Positions 52,057 through 60,836 are shown, counted from the first letter of the stretch. The stretch: 61,764 nucleotides of DNA from Altererythrobacter sp. (GCA_031178065.1 JAPSJS010000015.1:1-61764), one strand, 5' to 3'. The notes: generated from the sequence alone by a model not told the origin. Numbers and translations: made by a program.

Positions 52057-53241
52057 ATGAGGTTCGCACACGCACTGTCGCTGTTCGCCGCCGGCGCTGC
52101 GCTAGCCGTAGCCGCGCCCGCGCTCGCCGATGTCAAGGCGGGGGTCGATGCGTGGAGCCGGGGGGACTACGCCGCCGCGGTGCGCGAATGGCGCGAGCCG
52201 GCGGCGCAGGGCAACCCCGACGCGCAGTTCAACATGGCGCAGGCCTACCGGCTCGGCCGCGGGGTGGAACGCGATCCGAGCCAGGCCGAGATCTTCTACG
52301 CCAAGGCGGCCGCGCAGGGCCATATCAAGGCGGCGGACAATTACGGCCTGATGCTGTTCCAGGCGGGGCGGCGGGAAGAGGCCATGCCTTACGTCGTCGC
52401 CGCGTCCGACCGCGGCGATCCGCGCGCGCAGTACCTGATCGGCATCGCGCATTTCAACGGAGATCTGGTGGAGAAGGACTGGGTGCGCGCCTATGCGCTT
52501 CTGACGCTCGCCAACTCGGCCGGACTGCCGCAGGCGAGCCCTGCGATACAGCAGATGGACGGCTACATTCCGCTCGAACAGCGTCAGGAGGCGCAGGCGC
52601 TCGCGCAGCAGCTCAAGCGCGAGAGCGATGCGGTGCGGGCGCAGCAGCTTGCGGCAGCTGACCTTGCGCTCGGGGGCGACCCGGGCCCGGCTTCCGCGCC
52701 TCGCGTGCCGCAAGCGCAGCCTCCGGTCGCGGTGGTACCGGCCCAGAGCCGCGTGCCGACGCCGATCGCGTCGGCAAGTGTTCCACCCTCGGTCGCTGCC
52801 GCGCAGGCGGCGATCGTCGAGGCGAGCCGCGTCACCGGCACGACCAGCCCGGCTCAGGCAGGCGCCGACTACGCGCGTCCGGCTGCCGTGGCCACCGCCA
52901 CTCCGCAGCCCAAACCCCAGCCAAAGCCGAAGCCCGAACCCGAGCCCGAACCGGTGCGTACTGCAGTGGCGACGCCGCCGCCCGCCACGTCCCCGAGCCC
53001 GTCTCCCTCGTCCGACGGGCCCTGGCGGGTCCAGCTCGGCGCCTTCTCGGTGGCGGGTAACGCCGATCGGTTGTGGCGCGACGTTGCGGGCCTGGCGCCG
53101 CTTTCTGGGAAGGAGAAGCTCCTGGTGCGTGCCGGTAAGCTGACGAAGCTGCAGGCTGGCGGCTTCGCGACCCGTGCGGCGGCTCAGGCGGCCTGCGGCA
53201 AGCTGAAGGCCGCCGGGCGGGCCTGTCTCGTCACGCGCTAG
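52057..53241 (+). CDS. Sel1-repeat protein with C-terminal SPOR domain
   Basis: This 394-residue exported protein has a signal peptide (LSLFAAGAALAVAAPALA), Sel1-like repeats (GDYAAAVREWREPAAQGNPDAQFNMAQAYRLGRGVERDPSQAEIFYAKAAAQGHIKAADNYGLML), a long Pro/Lys/Ser-rich linker and a SPOR domain (WRVQLGAFSVAGNADRLWRDV ... AGGFATRAAAQAACGKL). It probably binds septal peptidoglycan in the periplasm. It is divergent from the ParA operon that also ends in a SPOR protein, so two septal-wall binders share one control region (51887-52056). Confidence 0.85.
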   Translation: MRFAHALSLFAAGAALAVAAPALADVKAGVDAWSRGDYAAAVREWREPAAQGNPDAQFNMAQAYRLGRGVERDPSQAEIFYAKAAAQGHIKAADNYGLMLFQAGRREEAMPYVVAASDRGDPRAQYLIGIAHFNGDLVEKDWVRAYALLTLANSAGLPQASPAIQQMDGYIPLEQRQEAQALAQQLKRESDAVRAQQLAAADLALGGDPGPASAPRVPQAQPPVAVVPAQSRVPTPIASASVPPSVAAAQAAIVEASRVTGTTSPAQAGADYARPAAVATATPQPKPQPKPKPEPEPEPVRTAVATPPPATSPSPSPSSDGPWRVQLGAFSVAGNADRLWRDVAGLAPLSGKEKLLVRAGKLTKLQAGGFATRAAAQAACGKLKAAGRACLVTR

Positions 53242-53317
53242 GTTCCGCACACTGCAGGGTTCCCTGCGCGCCTGCGGCTGCTAACACCACCGCTCATCGC
53301 AGGAAGGGGAGGGGCCG

Positions 53318-54607
53318 ATGGCGGGCAATTCGGACGAACCGCAGTTGCACCATACGCCCGACCAGCCGCGGCCTCTGGCTGCCGCCGGCGCTGAGCGGAT
53401 CGAAAGCCTCGACTTCATCCGCGGCATCGCCGTCATGGGTATCGTGCTCGCCAACATCGTGATCTTCGGCCAGCCGATTACCGCCGTGATGTGGCCGGGC
53501 GGCTTCATCGGGCCGGACAACGATCCCGGAGGATGGCTGTGGATCGCGCAGTTCGTCCTGATCGACGGCAAGATGCGCGGGCTGTTCACCCTCCTGTTTG
53601 GCGCAGGGGTCCTGCTGTTCATGGACAAGGCCTGGGCGCGCGGAGCGACCGCCTGGCTCCAGGCGCGGCGGCTGGGCTGGCTCCTCGTATTCGGTCTGCT
53701 GCACTACTTCCTGCTGTGGCAGGGCGACATCCTGACGGTCTATGCGCTCTGCGGGCCGATCGTACTCGCCTGTGTCCGATGGGACGTGCAGACCAAGCTC
53801 GTGGCCGCGCTGGTGGTCTATGTCGCGGGCGCGCTGCTGTGGACCGCGCTGTTCTATTACTTCTACCTGATTGCCGAGACCCCGCTCGGTGCGAACCCGA
53901 TGCTGGCCGAGGCGCATGCCGAGATCATGGGGGCGAAGGATTTGCCTGTGGCCGACGCCGCAGCCGAGACCGCGCTCATGCAGGACGGGAGCTGGCTCGC
54001 CAATGTGTCGCACCGGCTGAGTGAGCACCGCTTCGGCTGGCTGACGGTGCTGTGGCAGGTCGCGTGGGAGACGATCCCGCTGATGCTGCTGGGCATGGCG
54101 CTCTATCGGATGGGTCTGTTCGATGGGCGGCTTGATCCGCGCAAGCAGCGCCTGTGGGGATGGGCCGGCCTGCTCGGCGGGGCGTTTGCCACCCTTCTGC
54201 TCGCGCTGTGGGTGCAGGCGAAAGGGTTCACCTACTTCACGACCCTGTTCGCTTTCCTCGGCCCCTCGATGCTGACGCGCCTGCCGATGATCCTCGGGCT
54301 AGCGGCGCTGCTAGCGCTCTGGGCGCCCAAAGCGCGGGGATGGCTCGGGCAGCGAACGGTTGCTGCCGGGCGAATGGCGTTCTCGAACTACCTCGGCACG
54401 TCTTTCGTCCTGCTGTTCGTGTTTTCCGGCTGGGCACTCGACCTGTTCGGACGGCTCGACCGCCTGCAGCTCTACCTCGTCGCGCTGCTGAGCTGGGCGA
54501 TCATGCTTGCCTGGTCGAAGCCGTGGCTCGCACGCTTCCGCTATGGACCACTCGAATGGCTCTGGCGCTGCCTTACTTACGGACGACTGTTTCCACTTCG
54601 GCGCTAA
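53318..54607 (+). CDS. DUF418 family membrane protein
   Basis: This 429-residue polytopic inner-membrane protein begins with the family motif RIESLDFIRGIAVMGIVLANI and contains MRGLFTLLFGAGVLLF, then a C-terminal DUF418 domain (RTVAAGRMAFSNYLGTSFVLLFVF, ending GPLEWLWRCLTYGRLFP). About ten membrane helices are predicted. Relatives may be acyltransferase-related transporters or modifiers; the function is unproven. A strong GGAGGGG precedes the ATG. Confidence 0.88.
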   Translation: MAGNSDEPQLHHTPDQPRPLAAAGAERIESLDFIRGIAVMGIVLANIVIFGQPITAVMWPGGFIGPDNDPGGWLWIAQFVLIDGKMRGLFTLLFGAGVLLFMDKAWARGATAWLQARRLGWLLVFGLLHYFLLWQGDILTVYALCGPIVLACVRWDVQTKLVAALVVYVAGALLWTALFYYFYLIAETPLGANPMLAEAHAEIMGAKDLPVADAAAETALMQDGSWLANVSHRLSEHRFGWLTVLWQVAWETIPLMLLGMALYRMGLFDGRLDPRKQRLWGWAGLLGGAFATLLLALWVQAKGFTYFTTLFAFLGPSMLTRLPMILGLAALLALWAPKARGWLGQRTVAAGRMAFSNYLGTSFVLLFVFSGWALDLFGRLDRLQLYLVALLSWAIMLAWSKPWLARFRYGPLEWLWRCLTYGRLFPLRR

Positions 54608-54618
54608 CTGGGGTTGAT

Positions 54619-54636
54619 ATTGAGAACAGTTCGCAT
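54619..54636. promoter_or_regulatory. Fur-like iron box upstream of bfd
   Basis: ATTGAGAACAGTTCGCAT resembles the sphingomonad/Fur-type operator ATTGAGAAT-N-ATTCTCAT with mismatches, 35 bases before the bfd ATG. A second dyad TGCGA-ATCGA-TCGCA lies at 54648-54662. Iron-responsive control of bfd is expected for this family. Confidence 0.45.
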
Positions 54637-54671
54637 AAATTGGCGACTGCGAATCGATCGCAGGAGCCGCA

Positions 54672-54863
54672 ATGTACATCTGCATCTGCAATGCCATCCG
54701 GGAATGCGACTTGCGCCGCGCCGCGCGTTGCTGCCGGGGCGATGCGGAGGCGGTCTACGCCGCGATGGGCAAGCGCCCCAACTGCGGCCAGTGCCTGGAA
54801 GAGGCGGACGAGATCCTGTTCGAGGAACGCGAAGGGGCGCTTCTCCCCGCTCGCGCAGCCTGA
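54672..54863 (+). CDS. bfd: Bacterioferritin-associated ferredoxin (2Fe-2S)
   Basis: This 63-residue protein has the Bfd four-cysteine pattern C4-x-C6 and C38-x2-C41 (CICNAIRECD ... PNCGQCLEEADEIL), which holds a 2Fe-2S cluster. It binds bacterioferritin and supplies electrons to release stored iron. AGGAG precedes the ATG. It stands just upstream of bfr, separated by a strong terminator, with a Fur-like site in its promoter, so it can be induced independently when iron is scarce. Confidence 0.9.
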   Translation: MYICICNAIRECDLRRAARCCRGDAEAVYAAMGKRPNCGQCLEEADEILFEEREGALLPARAA

Positions 54864-54899
54864 TTCCCGCCCTCGGCTGGGCTAACGCAAATCGCTCGC

Positions 54900-54924
54900 A
54901 AATGGCGGAATTCCGCCATTTTTT
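54900..54924 (+). terminator. Intrinsic terminator between bfd and bfr
   Basis: A perfect palindrome (AATGGCGGAA joined directly to TTCCGCCATT) ends in a run of T (54919-54924). It separates the bfd transcript from bfr. Confidence 0.85.
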
Positions 54925-54999
54925 CGTGGTCCCGCCCTTGCCAGAGGGGTGATCGGAGCGCATAGTCGCAGCATATTCCCCGAGCGATGGAGACGCCCC

Positions 55000-55485
55000 G
55001 TGAAAGGCGACGCGACAGTCATCGAGTTCCTCAACAAGGCGCTCACCAACGAACTCACCGCCATCAACCAGTACTGGCTACACTACCGCGTGCTGAAGGA
55101 CTGGGGTGTCGAGCGTCTGGCTGAATATGAGCGCCACGAATCGATCGACGAGATGAAGCACGCCGACGTTCTGGCCGAGCGGATCCTGTTTCTCGACGGG
55201 CTTCCCAACTTCCAGGCCATCCATAAGCTCAAGGTGGGCGAAACGGTCGAGGAAATCCTCAAGGCCGACCTCGCGATGGAGCAGGAGGCGATTCCGCTCC
55301 TGCGCGACGCGATCGAGCATTGCGAAAGCGTCCGCGACTACGTCAGCCGCGAGATCTTCGAACGCATTCTCGAGAGCGAGGAGGAGCATGTCGACTTCCT
55401 TGAGACCCAGTTCGACATGATCGCGCGGATGGGCCTGCAGAACTACGTCCAGTTGCAGAGCAAGCCGGCGGAGGAAGGGGGCTAG
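55000..55485 (+). CDS. bfr: Bacterioferritin
   Basis: This 161-residue ferritin-like subunit of the 24-mer iron store has all ferroxidase ligands at canonical positions: E18, E51, H54, E94, E127 and H130, plus the heme ligand M52 (HESIDEMKHADVLAERILFLDGLPN). GTG at 55000 gives the usual MKGD start, with GGAGA upstream. It oxidises and stores Fe2+; the bfd ferredoxin upstream mobilises it. Confidence 0.93.
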   Translation: MKGDATVIEFLNKALTNELTAINQYWLHYRVLKDWGVERLAEYERHESIDEMKHADVLAERILFLDGLPNFQAIHKLKVGETVEEILKADLAMEQEAIPLLRDAIEHCESVRDYVSREIFERILESEEEHVDFLETQFDMIARMGLQNYVQLQSKPAEEGG

Positions 55486-55548
55486 AGTCAGGGCTTCCGC
55501 GCTGAGCCTTGCGTCACGCGGGGCATAGCCGCTTGCATTTCCCAATTG

Positions 55549-55576
55549 CGTCATCCCAGCGAAAGCTGGGACGACG
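55549..55576. repeat. Extragenic palindrome with GAAA tetraloop
   Basis: TCCCAGC-GAAA-GCTGGGA flanked by CGTC/GACG arms (one internal mismatch) forms a strong hairpin between convergent bfr and DUF2721 genes. The core matches a short extragenic palindrome that I recall as recurrent in sphingomonad genomes; only one copy is in this window. It could also act as a bidirectional terminator. Confidence 0.5.
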
Positions 55577-55615
55577 GGAGCAAGGGGGCGGGCCATCCCC
55601 CAACCAGCTCGCTGG

Positions 55616-56110
55616 CTAGCTTTCGTCCCCGTTCCGGTCGAACGCCCGTGCGCCGCGCACGGCCAGGCGGGTTTCGCGGAGGAAGAAGCCGAGACCGATC
55701 AACAGCAGCAGCATCGTCAGGATCCAAGCGATCGCGATCAAGGTGCCGATCTGCGGGCGGATGAAGGCACTGACGAACAGCAGCACGATCACCACGCTGA
55801 TCACTGCGGCCGAGGCGGTGCTGAATGCCATCGCCTTTTGCACGTGCTTCCGGCGCTGCTCCAGCCACGGCAGTTCGCGCACTTCGTGATCGCCCGCCTC
55901 CTCGTCCTCGACGCGGCGGTGAATTCGCTCGATGCGCTGGGCGACCCAGATCATGCGGCTCATCATCACGTTCATGATCGCGCCGATGCCGCCGAGTAGG
56001 AACGCGGGCGCGAGCGAAAGTTGCACCATCTGCTGCACCCGCGGCGTGCTCGCAGTGCGTTCGAGCATCTCGAGGGCAAGGCTGGCGCTGGAAGAGAGCA
56101 GATCGAGCAT
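55616..56110 (-). CDS. DUF2721 family membrane protein
   Basis: This 164-residue protein has the DUF2721 arrangement: an N-terminal helix (VQLSLAPAFLLGGIGAIMNVMMSRM), a basic-acidic linker (RIERIHRRVEDEEAGDHEVREL), then two hydrophobic helices (AAVISVVIVLLFVSAFI; LIAIAWILTMLLLLIGLGFFL). It is membrane-located, of unknown function. The start overlaps the der stop by one base, so it is co-transcribed as second gene after der. Confidence 0.82.
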   Translation of the reverse strand: MLDLLSSSASLALEMLERTASTPRVQQMVQLSLAPAFLLGGIGAIMNVMMSRMIWVAQRIERIHRRVEDEEAGDHEVRELPWLEQRRKHVQKAMAFSTASAAVISVVIVLLFVSAFIRPQIGTLIAIAWILTMLLLLIGLGFFLRETRLAVRGARAFDRNGDES

Positions 56111-57510
56111 CAGTCGCTCTTGTAAGGGTTCTTAGGGCTCTTGAGAACGACCCGGACCGGCACCGCGTCGAAGCCGAGCTCGCGGCGGATGCTGTTGACC
56201 AGATAGCGCTCGTAGCTCTTGGGCAGCATGTCGAGCCGGGTGCCGAACACCACGAAGCGCGGCGGGCGCGTGCTCGACTGAGTGATGTAGCGCAGCTTGA
56301 TTCGCTTGCCGCCCGGCGCAGGCGGCGGATTGGCGGTCAGCGCATCGTCGAACCAGCGGTTGAGCGCGGCGGTGGACACGCGCTTCGACCAGCTCTCGCG
56401 GATCTCGAACGCCGCGCCGAGCATCGTGTCGAGTCCCTTACCGGTGCGGGCGCTGACCGCGAGCAGTGGTAGCCCGCGGACCTGCGCCAGCCCTTCGTTG
56501 AGCGCCTCGCGGATGCCGTTGAACAGCGAGGAGGCGTTCTCGGCCACGTCCCACTTGTTGATCGCAACGATCAGCGCACGGCCTTCTTGCAGCACTGCAT
56601 CGGCGATCTTGAGATCCTGATGCTCGAGGCCCTTGGTAGCATCGAGCAGCAGGACGACGACTTCGGCGAAGTCGACCGCGCGCCGCGCGTCGGCCACGCT
56701 GAGCTTCTCGAGCTTCTCGGTCACGCGCGCCTTCTTGCGCATTCCGGCGGTGTCGATCAGGCGGACATCGCGCACTTCACCGCTTGCGGGATCGGTCCAG
56801 CGCCAGTCGACCGCGATCGAATCGCGCGTAATGCCCGCCTCTGGCCCGGTGAGCAGGCGGTCTTCGCCGAGCAGGCGGTTGATCAGCGTGGACTTGCCAG
56901 CATTCGGCCGTCCGACGATCGCGAGCTTGAGCGGGCCGAGCGGGGCGTCCTCGTCGAATTCCGCGCCATCGCCCGCTTCCGCATCGGCAATGTCCTTGCG
57001 CTCCGCTTTCTCGCCGATGATCGGCCACAGCGCGCCGAACAGATCGGCGATGCCTTCTCCGTGCTCGGCCGACAGAGCGACGGGCTCGCCGAAACCGAGC
57101 GACCATGCCTCGATCGCCCCCGCCTCGCCAGACGCCCCTTCGGCCTTGTTGGCGACCGGCACCACGGGCACGGTCTGGCTGCGCAGCCAGCGCGCGATTT
57201 CCTCATCCAGCGGAGTAAGCCCGGCGCGCGCGTCGATCACGAACAGCGCCGCATCGGCGCCTTCCAGGCTGACCTCGGTCTGCCGGCGCATGCGGCCGGG
57301 CAGGGTTTCGGGATCGTCGTCCTCCCACCCGGCCGTATCGACGACGGTGAACTCCAGCCCGGCGATGGTCGCATCGCCGAAACGCCGGTCGCGCGTCACG
57401 CCCGGCTGATCGTCGACCAGCGCCAGGCGCTTGCCCACCAGCCGATTGAACAGCGTGGACTTGCCGACGTTGGGACGGCCGATGATGATGACTTGCGGCT
57501 TCTTGACCAT
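56110..57510 (-). CDS. der: Ribosome-assembly GTPase Der (EngA)
   Basis: This 466-residue double GTPase has two G domains in tandem: GRPNVGKSTLFNRL with DTAGW and NKAE, then GRPNAGKSTLINRLL with DTAGMRKK and NKWD; a C-terminal KH-like domain follows (PVRVVLKSPKNPYKSD). It matures the 50S subunit and is essential. The usual length and order are kept. It is co-directional with DUF2721. Confidence 0.95.
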   Translation of the reverse strand: MVKKPQVIIIGRPNVGKSTLFNRLVGKRLALVDDQPGVTRDRRFGDATIAGLEFTVVDTAGWEDDDPETLPGRMRRQTEVSLEGADAALFVIDARAGLTPLDEEIARWLRSQTVPVVPVANKAEGASGEAGAIEAWSLGFGEPVALSAEHGEGIADLFGALWPIIGEKAERKDIADAEAGDGAEFDEDAPLGPLKLAIVGRPNAGKSTLINRLLGEDRLLTGPEAGITRDSIAVDWRWTDPASGEVRDVRLIDTAGMRKKARVTEKLEKLSVADARRAVDFAEVVVLLLDATKGLEHQDLKIADAVLQEGRALIVAINKWDVAENASSLFNGIREALNEGLAQVRGLPLLAVSARTGKGLDTMLGAAFEIRESWSKRVSTAALNRWFDDALTANPPPAPGGKRIKLRYITQSSTRPPRFVVFGTRLDMLPKSYERYLVNSIRRELGFDAVPVRVVLKSPKNPYKSD

Positions 57511-57638
57511 TACGGGGCGCAGGTGGAGCCTATTGCGGCGCTTGGCAAGCGCGCTCGGCCGACTCAGCGCAAAGGTAAAGATCCGTTAACCATAACCGGC
57601 AGGGCCGCGTTAACGATAATTCGGCAGCTTCCTGCCGC

Positions 57639-58406
57639 ATGAGGGCAAATCTCTGGATCCTGGCCGCAGCGGGCCTCTGCGCCTTTCACGCGCCGGCGCT
57701 GGCGGATGCCAGCGTAGGGTTTGATCGGCCGAGCCGCGACGAGCTGCCGGCTTATCTCCAGTGCGTGCCCTATGCGCGCGAGCTCTCGGGCGTTCAGATT
57801 TATGGCGATGCGCACACTTGGTGGAATCAGTCCGCGGGCCGTTACGAGCGAGGCGACGAGCCGCGCGTGGGCGCGGTGATGGCGTTCGTTCCGCATGGCA
57901 GCATGCGGCTCGGGCACGTCGCGACGGTGAGTCAGGTGGTCGACAGCCGTACGGTACTGCTGGATCATGCCAACTGGTCGCCGATCAACGGCCGCCGTGG
58001 GCAGATCGAGCGCGACGTGAAGGCCGTCGACGTCTCGCCGGCCAACGACTGGAGTCAGGTGCGCGTCTGGTACGGTCCGATCCAGGCGCTCGGCGCCACT
58101 GTCTGGCCGGTCCACGGATTCATTTACGGCGAGGAGGCCCGGTTCCCGGAAACGCGCCTCGCCGCAGCTCCCCCATCGCGCGTGGCGCCATCCCCCCTGG
58201 CGCCCACGCGACCCCATTCTGCCGCGCCCTCGCGTACGTTCCTGAACGCCTTTGCCGGATTGGCCATGCCTGCCGCCGATGCTCGCGGGAACCTCGCTGC
58301 GCGGACTCCGGCGCGAACGCCGGCGGAGAAGGTCATGCCGCGGCGCAAGGCGGCGTCGGCACCGCGCGATCCGATCGCGGCGGCGGTCGCCCGCTACGGC
58401 AACTGA
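57639..58406 (+). CDS. Secreted CHAP-domain amidase/endopeptidase-like protein
   Basis: This 255-residue protein has a signal peptide (LWILAAAGLCAFHAPALA) then a CHAP domain: the catalytic Cys in YLQCVPYARELSG, an IYGDAHTWWNQ helix, PRVGAVMAFVPHG and the catalytic His in RLGHVATVSQVV, with a HANW segment typical of the fold. The last 100 residues are Pro/Ala/Arg-rich and disordered. It is likely to hydrolyse peptidoglycan peptide bonds in the periplasm. Divergent from der across about 130 bases. Confidence 0.85.
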   Translation: MRANLWILAAAGLCAFHAPALADASVGFDRPSRDELPAYLQCVPYARELSGVQIYGDAHTWWNQSAGRYERGDEPRVGAVMAFVPHGSMRLGHVATVSQVVDSRTVLLDHANWSPINGRRGQIERDVKAVDVSPANDWSQVRVWYGPIQALGATVWPVHGFIYGEEARFPETRLAAAPPSRVAPSPLAPTRPHSAAPSRTFLNAFAGLAMPAADARGNLAARTPARTPAEKVMPRRKAASAPRDPIAAAVARYGN

Positions 58407-58412
58407 GCCGCT

Positions 58413-58694
58413 TCAGGCTTTCGCCACGGGCGCGTCGTCGCCCAGATCCTCGTACCACGCTTCGACCGGTCCGCTGAGCTTGATGGTCAGCGGCTGCCCC
58501 TTGCGGTCCATCGCCTTCCCCGCCTGCACGCGGACCCAACCTTCAGAGATCGAGTACTCCTCGATGTCCGTCCGCTGGCGACCCTTGAAGCGGATGCCGA
58601 TTCCGCGCCGGAGCTTGTCGGCATCGAAGTGTTCGCTGCGCGGATTGACCGACAGGCGGTCAGGCGGGGTGTCGTTGCTGGTCTCGTCGCTCAT
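58413..58694 (-). CDS. DUF3297 family protein
   Basis: This 93-residue protein matches DUF3297: PPDRLSVNPRSEHFDADKLRRGIGIRFKGRQRTDIEEYSISEGWVRV, a small beta-rich soluble protein of unknown function common in Sphingomonadales and related proteobacteria. It converges with the CHAP gene, the stops lying seven bases apart. Confidence 0.85.
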   Translation of the reverse strand: MSDETSNDTPPDRLSVNPRSEHFDADKLRRGIGIRFKGRQRTDIEEYSISEGWVRVQAGKAMDRKGQPLTIKLSGPVEAWYEDLGDDAPVAKA

Positions 58695-58745
58695 GCGCGC
58701 GCCCTAGTCCGGCGCCGCGGGCGCTGCAATATTCAATCCGCCCGC

Positions 58746-58925
58746 TCAGTCAGGAGGCGGCGGCGTTTCGATCGGGCTGCGGTCCGGCCGGTCGAAATCG
58801 GGATTGGGTTGTTCGATCTCGTCCGGCTCCTGCATCGGATCTTCCAGCGGAGGGCTGTCGGGCGGTGTTTCGGGCGGAGAGCCGGGTTCGATTCTATCGG
58901 GCGCGGGATCGGGCTGGGTGGCCAT
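58746..58925 (-). CDS. Proline-rich low-complexity small protein
   Basis: This 59-residue acidic protein is dominated by Pro, Asp and Glu (PDPAPDRIEPGSPPETPPDSPP) with no fold-forming segment. AAGGA nine bases upstream of the ATG at 58925 supports translation. Such proteins are frequent but functionally unassigned; it is probably intrinsically disordered. Confidence 0.5.
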   Translation of the reverse strand: MATQPDPAPDRIEPGSPPETPPDSPPLEDPMQEPDEIEQPNPDFDRPDRSPIETPPPPD

Positions 58926-59091
58926 GGGAGAAATTCCTTCGTGCGGTGTGTCGTGCGAAACCAACGTCCCGCGCGGCCGCTGCGTTCCGCAGCCGCGCGC
59001 CGCAAATCGCAGCGCTTGCCCTTTTCGGCCCGCCCTTCTAAGGGCGCTCCCCTGTTCGCGTGGGTTTCCCGCGCGCGGCTTCGTTCGGGTT

Positions 59092-59176
59092 GCGGGCGCG
59101 GCGGAACTGGTAGACGCGCTGGTTTTAGGTACCAGTATCGAAAGATGTGGGGGTTCGAGTCCCTTCGCCCGCACCA
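59092..59176 (+). tRNA. tRNA-Leu (anticodon TAG)
   Basis: Acceptor GCGGGCG pairs with CGCCCGC; the D arm holds GGAACTGGTAGACG, the anticodon arm CTGGT-TTTAGGT-ACCAG gives anticodon TAG, and a long variable arm (TATCGAAAGATGT) marks leucine. The T arm has GGTTCGAGTCC and CCA is encoded. Confidence 0.95.
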
Positions 59177-59234
59177 GTGACCGGCCCCGGTGCCCTTCGA
59201 TAAATTGTGATTTTAAAAAGGCTTAAGTTCGCAC

Positions 59235-60836
59235 ATGCAGATCAAAGAGACCACCGCCGAGGGCCTCAAGCGCGGCTTCCAGCTCACCATCCCGGCCGGT
59301 GACATCGAGGCCAAGGTCGATGCGGAGGTGAAGAAGATCGCCCCGCAGGTGCGCATGCCGGGCTTCCGCCCGGGCAAAGTGCCCGCCAACCTGGTCCGCA
59401 AGATGCATGGCGAGAACGTTCATGCCCAAGTCTTCAACGATGCGATTCGCGGCTCGGTCGACGAGCTGATCCGCGAGAAGAAGCTCCGCCCGGCGATGCA
59501 GCCGAAGGTCGAGCTCGGCGAAGGCTACGAGCAGGGCAAGGACGCGGTGCTCGACGTCGAGCTCGAAGTCCTGCCCGAGATCGAGGCGCCCGAGATCGGA
59601 GGCATCGCGCTCGAGCGTCTGGTCGTGCCGGTCAGCGACAAGGAAGTCGACGAGGCGCTGGAGCGCATTGCCGGCCAGCAGAAGAGCTACAAGGACGCGC
59701 CGAAGACCAAGAAGGCGGCCGAGGGTGACCAGATCATCATCGACTTCGTCGGCTCGATCGACGGTGTGGAGTTCGAAGGCGGCAAGGCCGAGGACGCACC
59801 GCTCGTGCTCGGCGCAGGCCAGTTCATTCCCGGCTTCGAAGAGCAGCTCACCGGTGTGAAAACGGGTGACGAGAAGACGATCACCGTCACGTTCCCGGCC
59901 GATTATCCGGCCGAACACCTCAAGGGCAAGGAAGCCCAGTTCGCCGTTACGGTGAAGCAGGTAAAGGTCGAAGGCGAGACCAAGATCGACGACGATTTCG
60001 CCAAGAACCTGGGTCTCGAAGGGCTCGACCAGCTCAAGGGTCTGTTGCGCGGCCAAGTCGAGCAGGAGACTGCCGGGCTCACCCGCACGCAGATGAAGCG
60101 TCAGCTTCTCGATCAGCTTGCCGCGGGCCACGACTTCGCCGTGCCGCAGGGCATGGTGGAGGCTGAGTTCGAGCAGATTTGGGCGCAGCTCCAGCAGGAG
60201 GCCTCTCGCGACGAGGATCCGGCCAAGGCGCTCAAGGAAATCGAGGCGGAGAAGGACGACTATCGCAAGATCGCCGAACGCCGTGTGCGTCTCGGCCTCT
60301 TGCTCAGCGAGATCGGCCAGAAGAACGGCGTCGAGGTCAGCCAGCAGGAAATGAGCATGCTCGTCCAGCAGGCCGCGCAGCAGTACCGCGCCGAGGACCG
60401 CCAGCGCTTCGTCGAATACATCCAGTCCGACCCGATGGCCGCCGCGCAGCTGCGCGCGCCGCTTTACGAGGACAAGGTCGTCGACTTCCTGTTCGACAAG
60501 GCCGAGATTTCCGAGCGCGAAGTGACGCGAGAGGAGCTCGAAGCCGCGATCGAGGCGGAAGAGACCGAGCTTGCCGAGACGCCGGCCACGAAGAAGAAGG
60601 CGCCGGCCAAGAAGCCCGCCGCCAAAAAGAGCGCGGCCAAGGACGAAGGCGAGGAGAAAGCCCCGGCCAAGAAGCCGGCGGCCAAGAAGGCTCCCGCCAA
60701 GAAGGAAGCAGCGAAGGATGAGGCCAAGAAGGCCCCAGCCAAGAAAGCCACCGCCAAGTCCGACGACGAGGCTCCGGCTGCCAAGAAGCCGGCCGCCAAG
60801 AAGGCGCCCGCCAAGAAGGCTGCTGCCAAGAAGTGA
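59235..60836 (+). CDS. tig: Trigger factor with a lysine/alanine-rich C-terminal extension
   Basis: This 533-residue ribosome-bound chaperone and FKBP-type peptidyl-prolyl isomerase has the ribosome-binding signature GFRPGKVPANLVRK (about 40-53), a PPIase core beginning AEGDQIIIDFVGSIDGVEFEGGKAEDAPLVLGAGQFIPGFEEQL, and a helical substrate-binding domain (EVSQQEMSMLVQQAAQQYR). Most trigger factors end near residue 430-450; this one continues with about 80 residues of repeated AKKPAAKK/APAKK motifs, resembling histone H1-like tails. The tail would be strongly basic and disordered and may add RNA or ribosome contact. clpP follows, as in many bacteria. Confidence 0.93.
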   Translation: MQIKETTAEGLKRGFQLTIPAGDIEAKVDAEVKKIAPQVRMPGFRPGKVPANLVRKMHGENVHAQVFNDAIRGSVDELIREKKLRPAMQPKVELGEGYEQGKDAVLDVELEVLPEIEAPEIGGIALERLVVPVSDKEVDEALERIAGQQKSYKDAPKTKKAAEGDQIIIDFVGSIDGVEFEGGKAEDAPLVLGAGQFIPGFEEQLTGVKTGDEKTITVTFPADYPAEHLKGKEAQFAVTVKQVKVEGETKIDDDFAKNLGLEGLDQLKGLLRGQVEQETAGLTRTQMKRQLLDQLAAGHDFAVPQGMVEAEFEQIWAQLQQEASRDEDPAKALKEIEAEKDDYRKIAERRVRLGLLLSEIGQKNGVEVSQQEMSMLVQQAAQQYRAEDRQRFVEYIQSDPMAAAQLRAPLYEDKVVDFLFDKAEISEREVTREELEAAIEAEETELAETPATKKKAPAKKPAAKKSAAKDEGEEKAPAKKPAAKKAPAKKEAAKDEAKKAPAKKATAKSDDEAPAAKKPAAKKAPAKKAAAKK

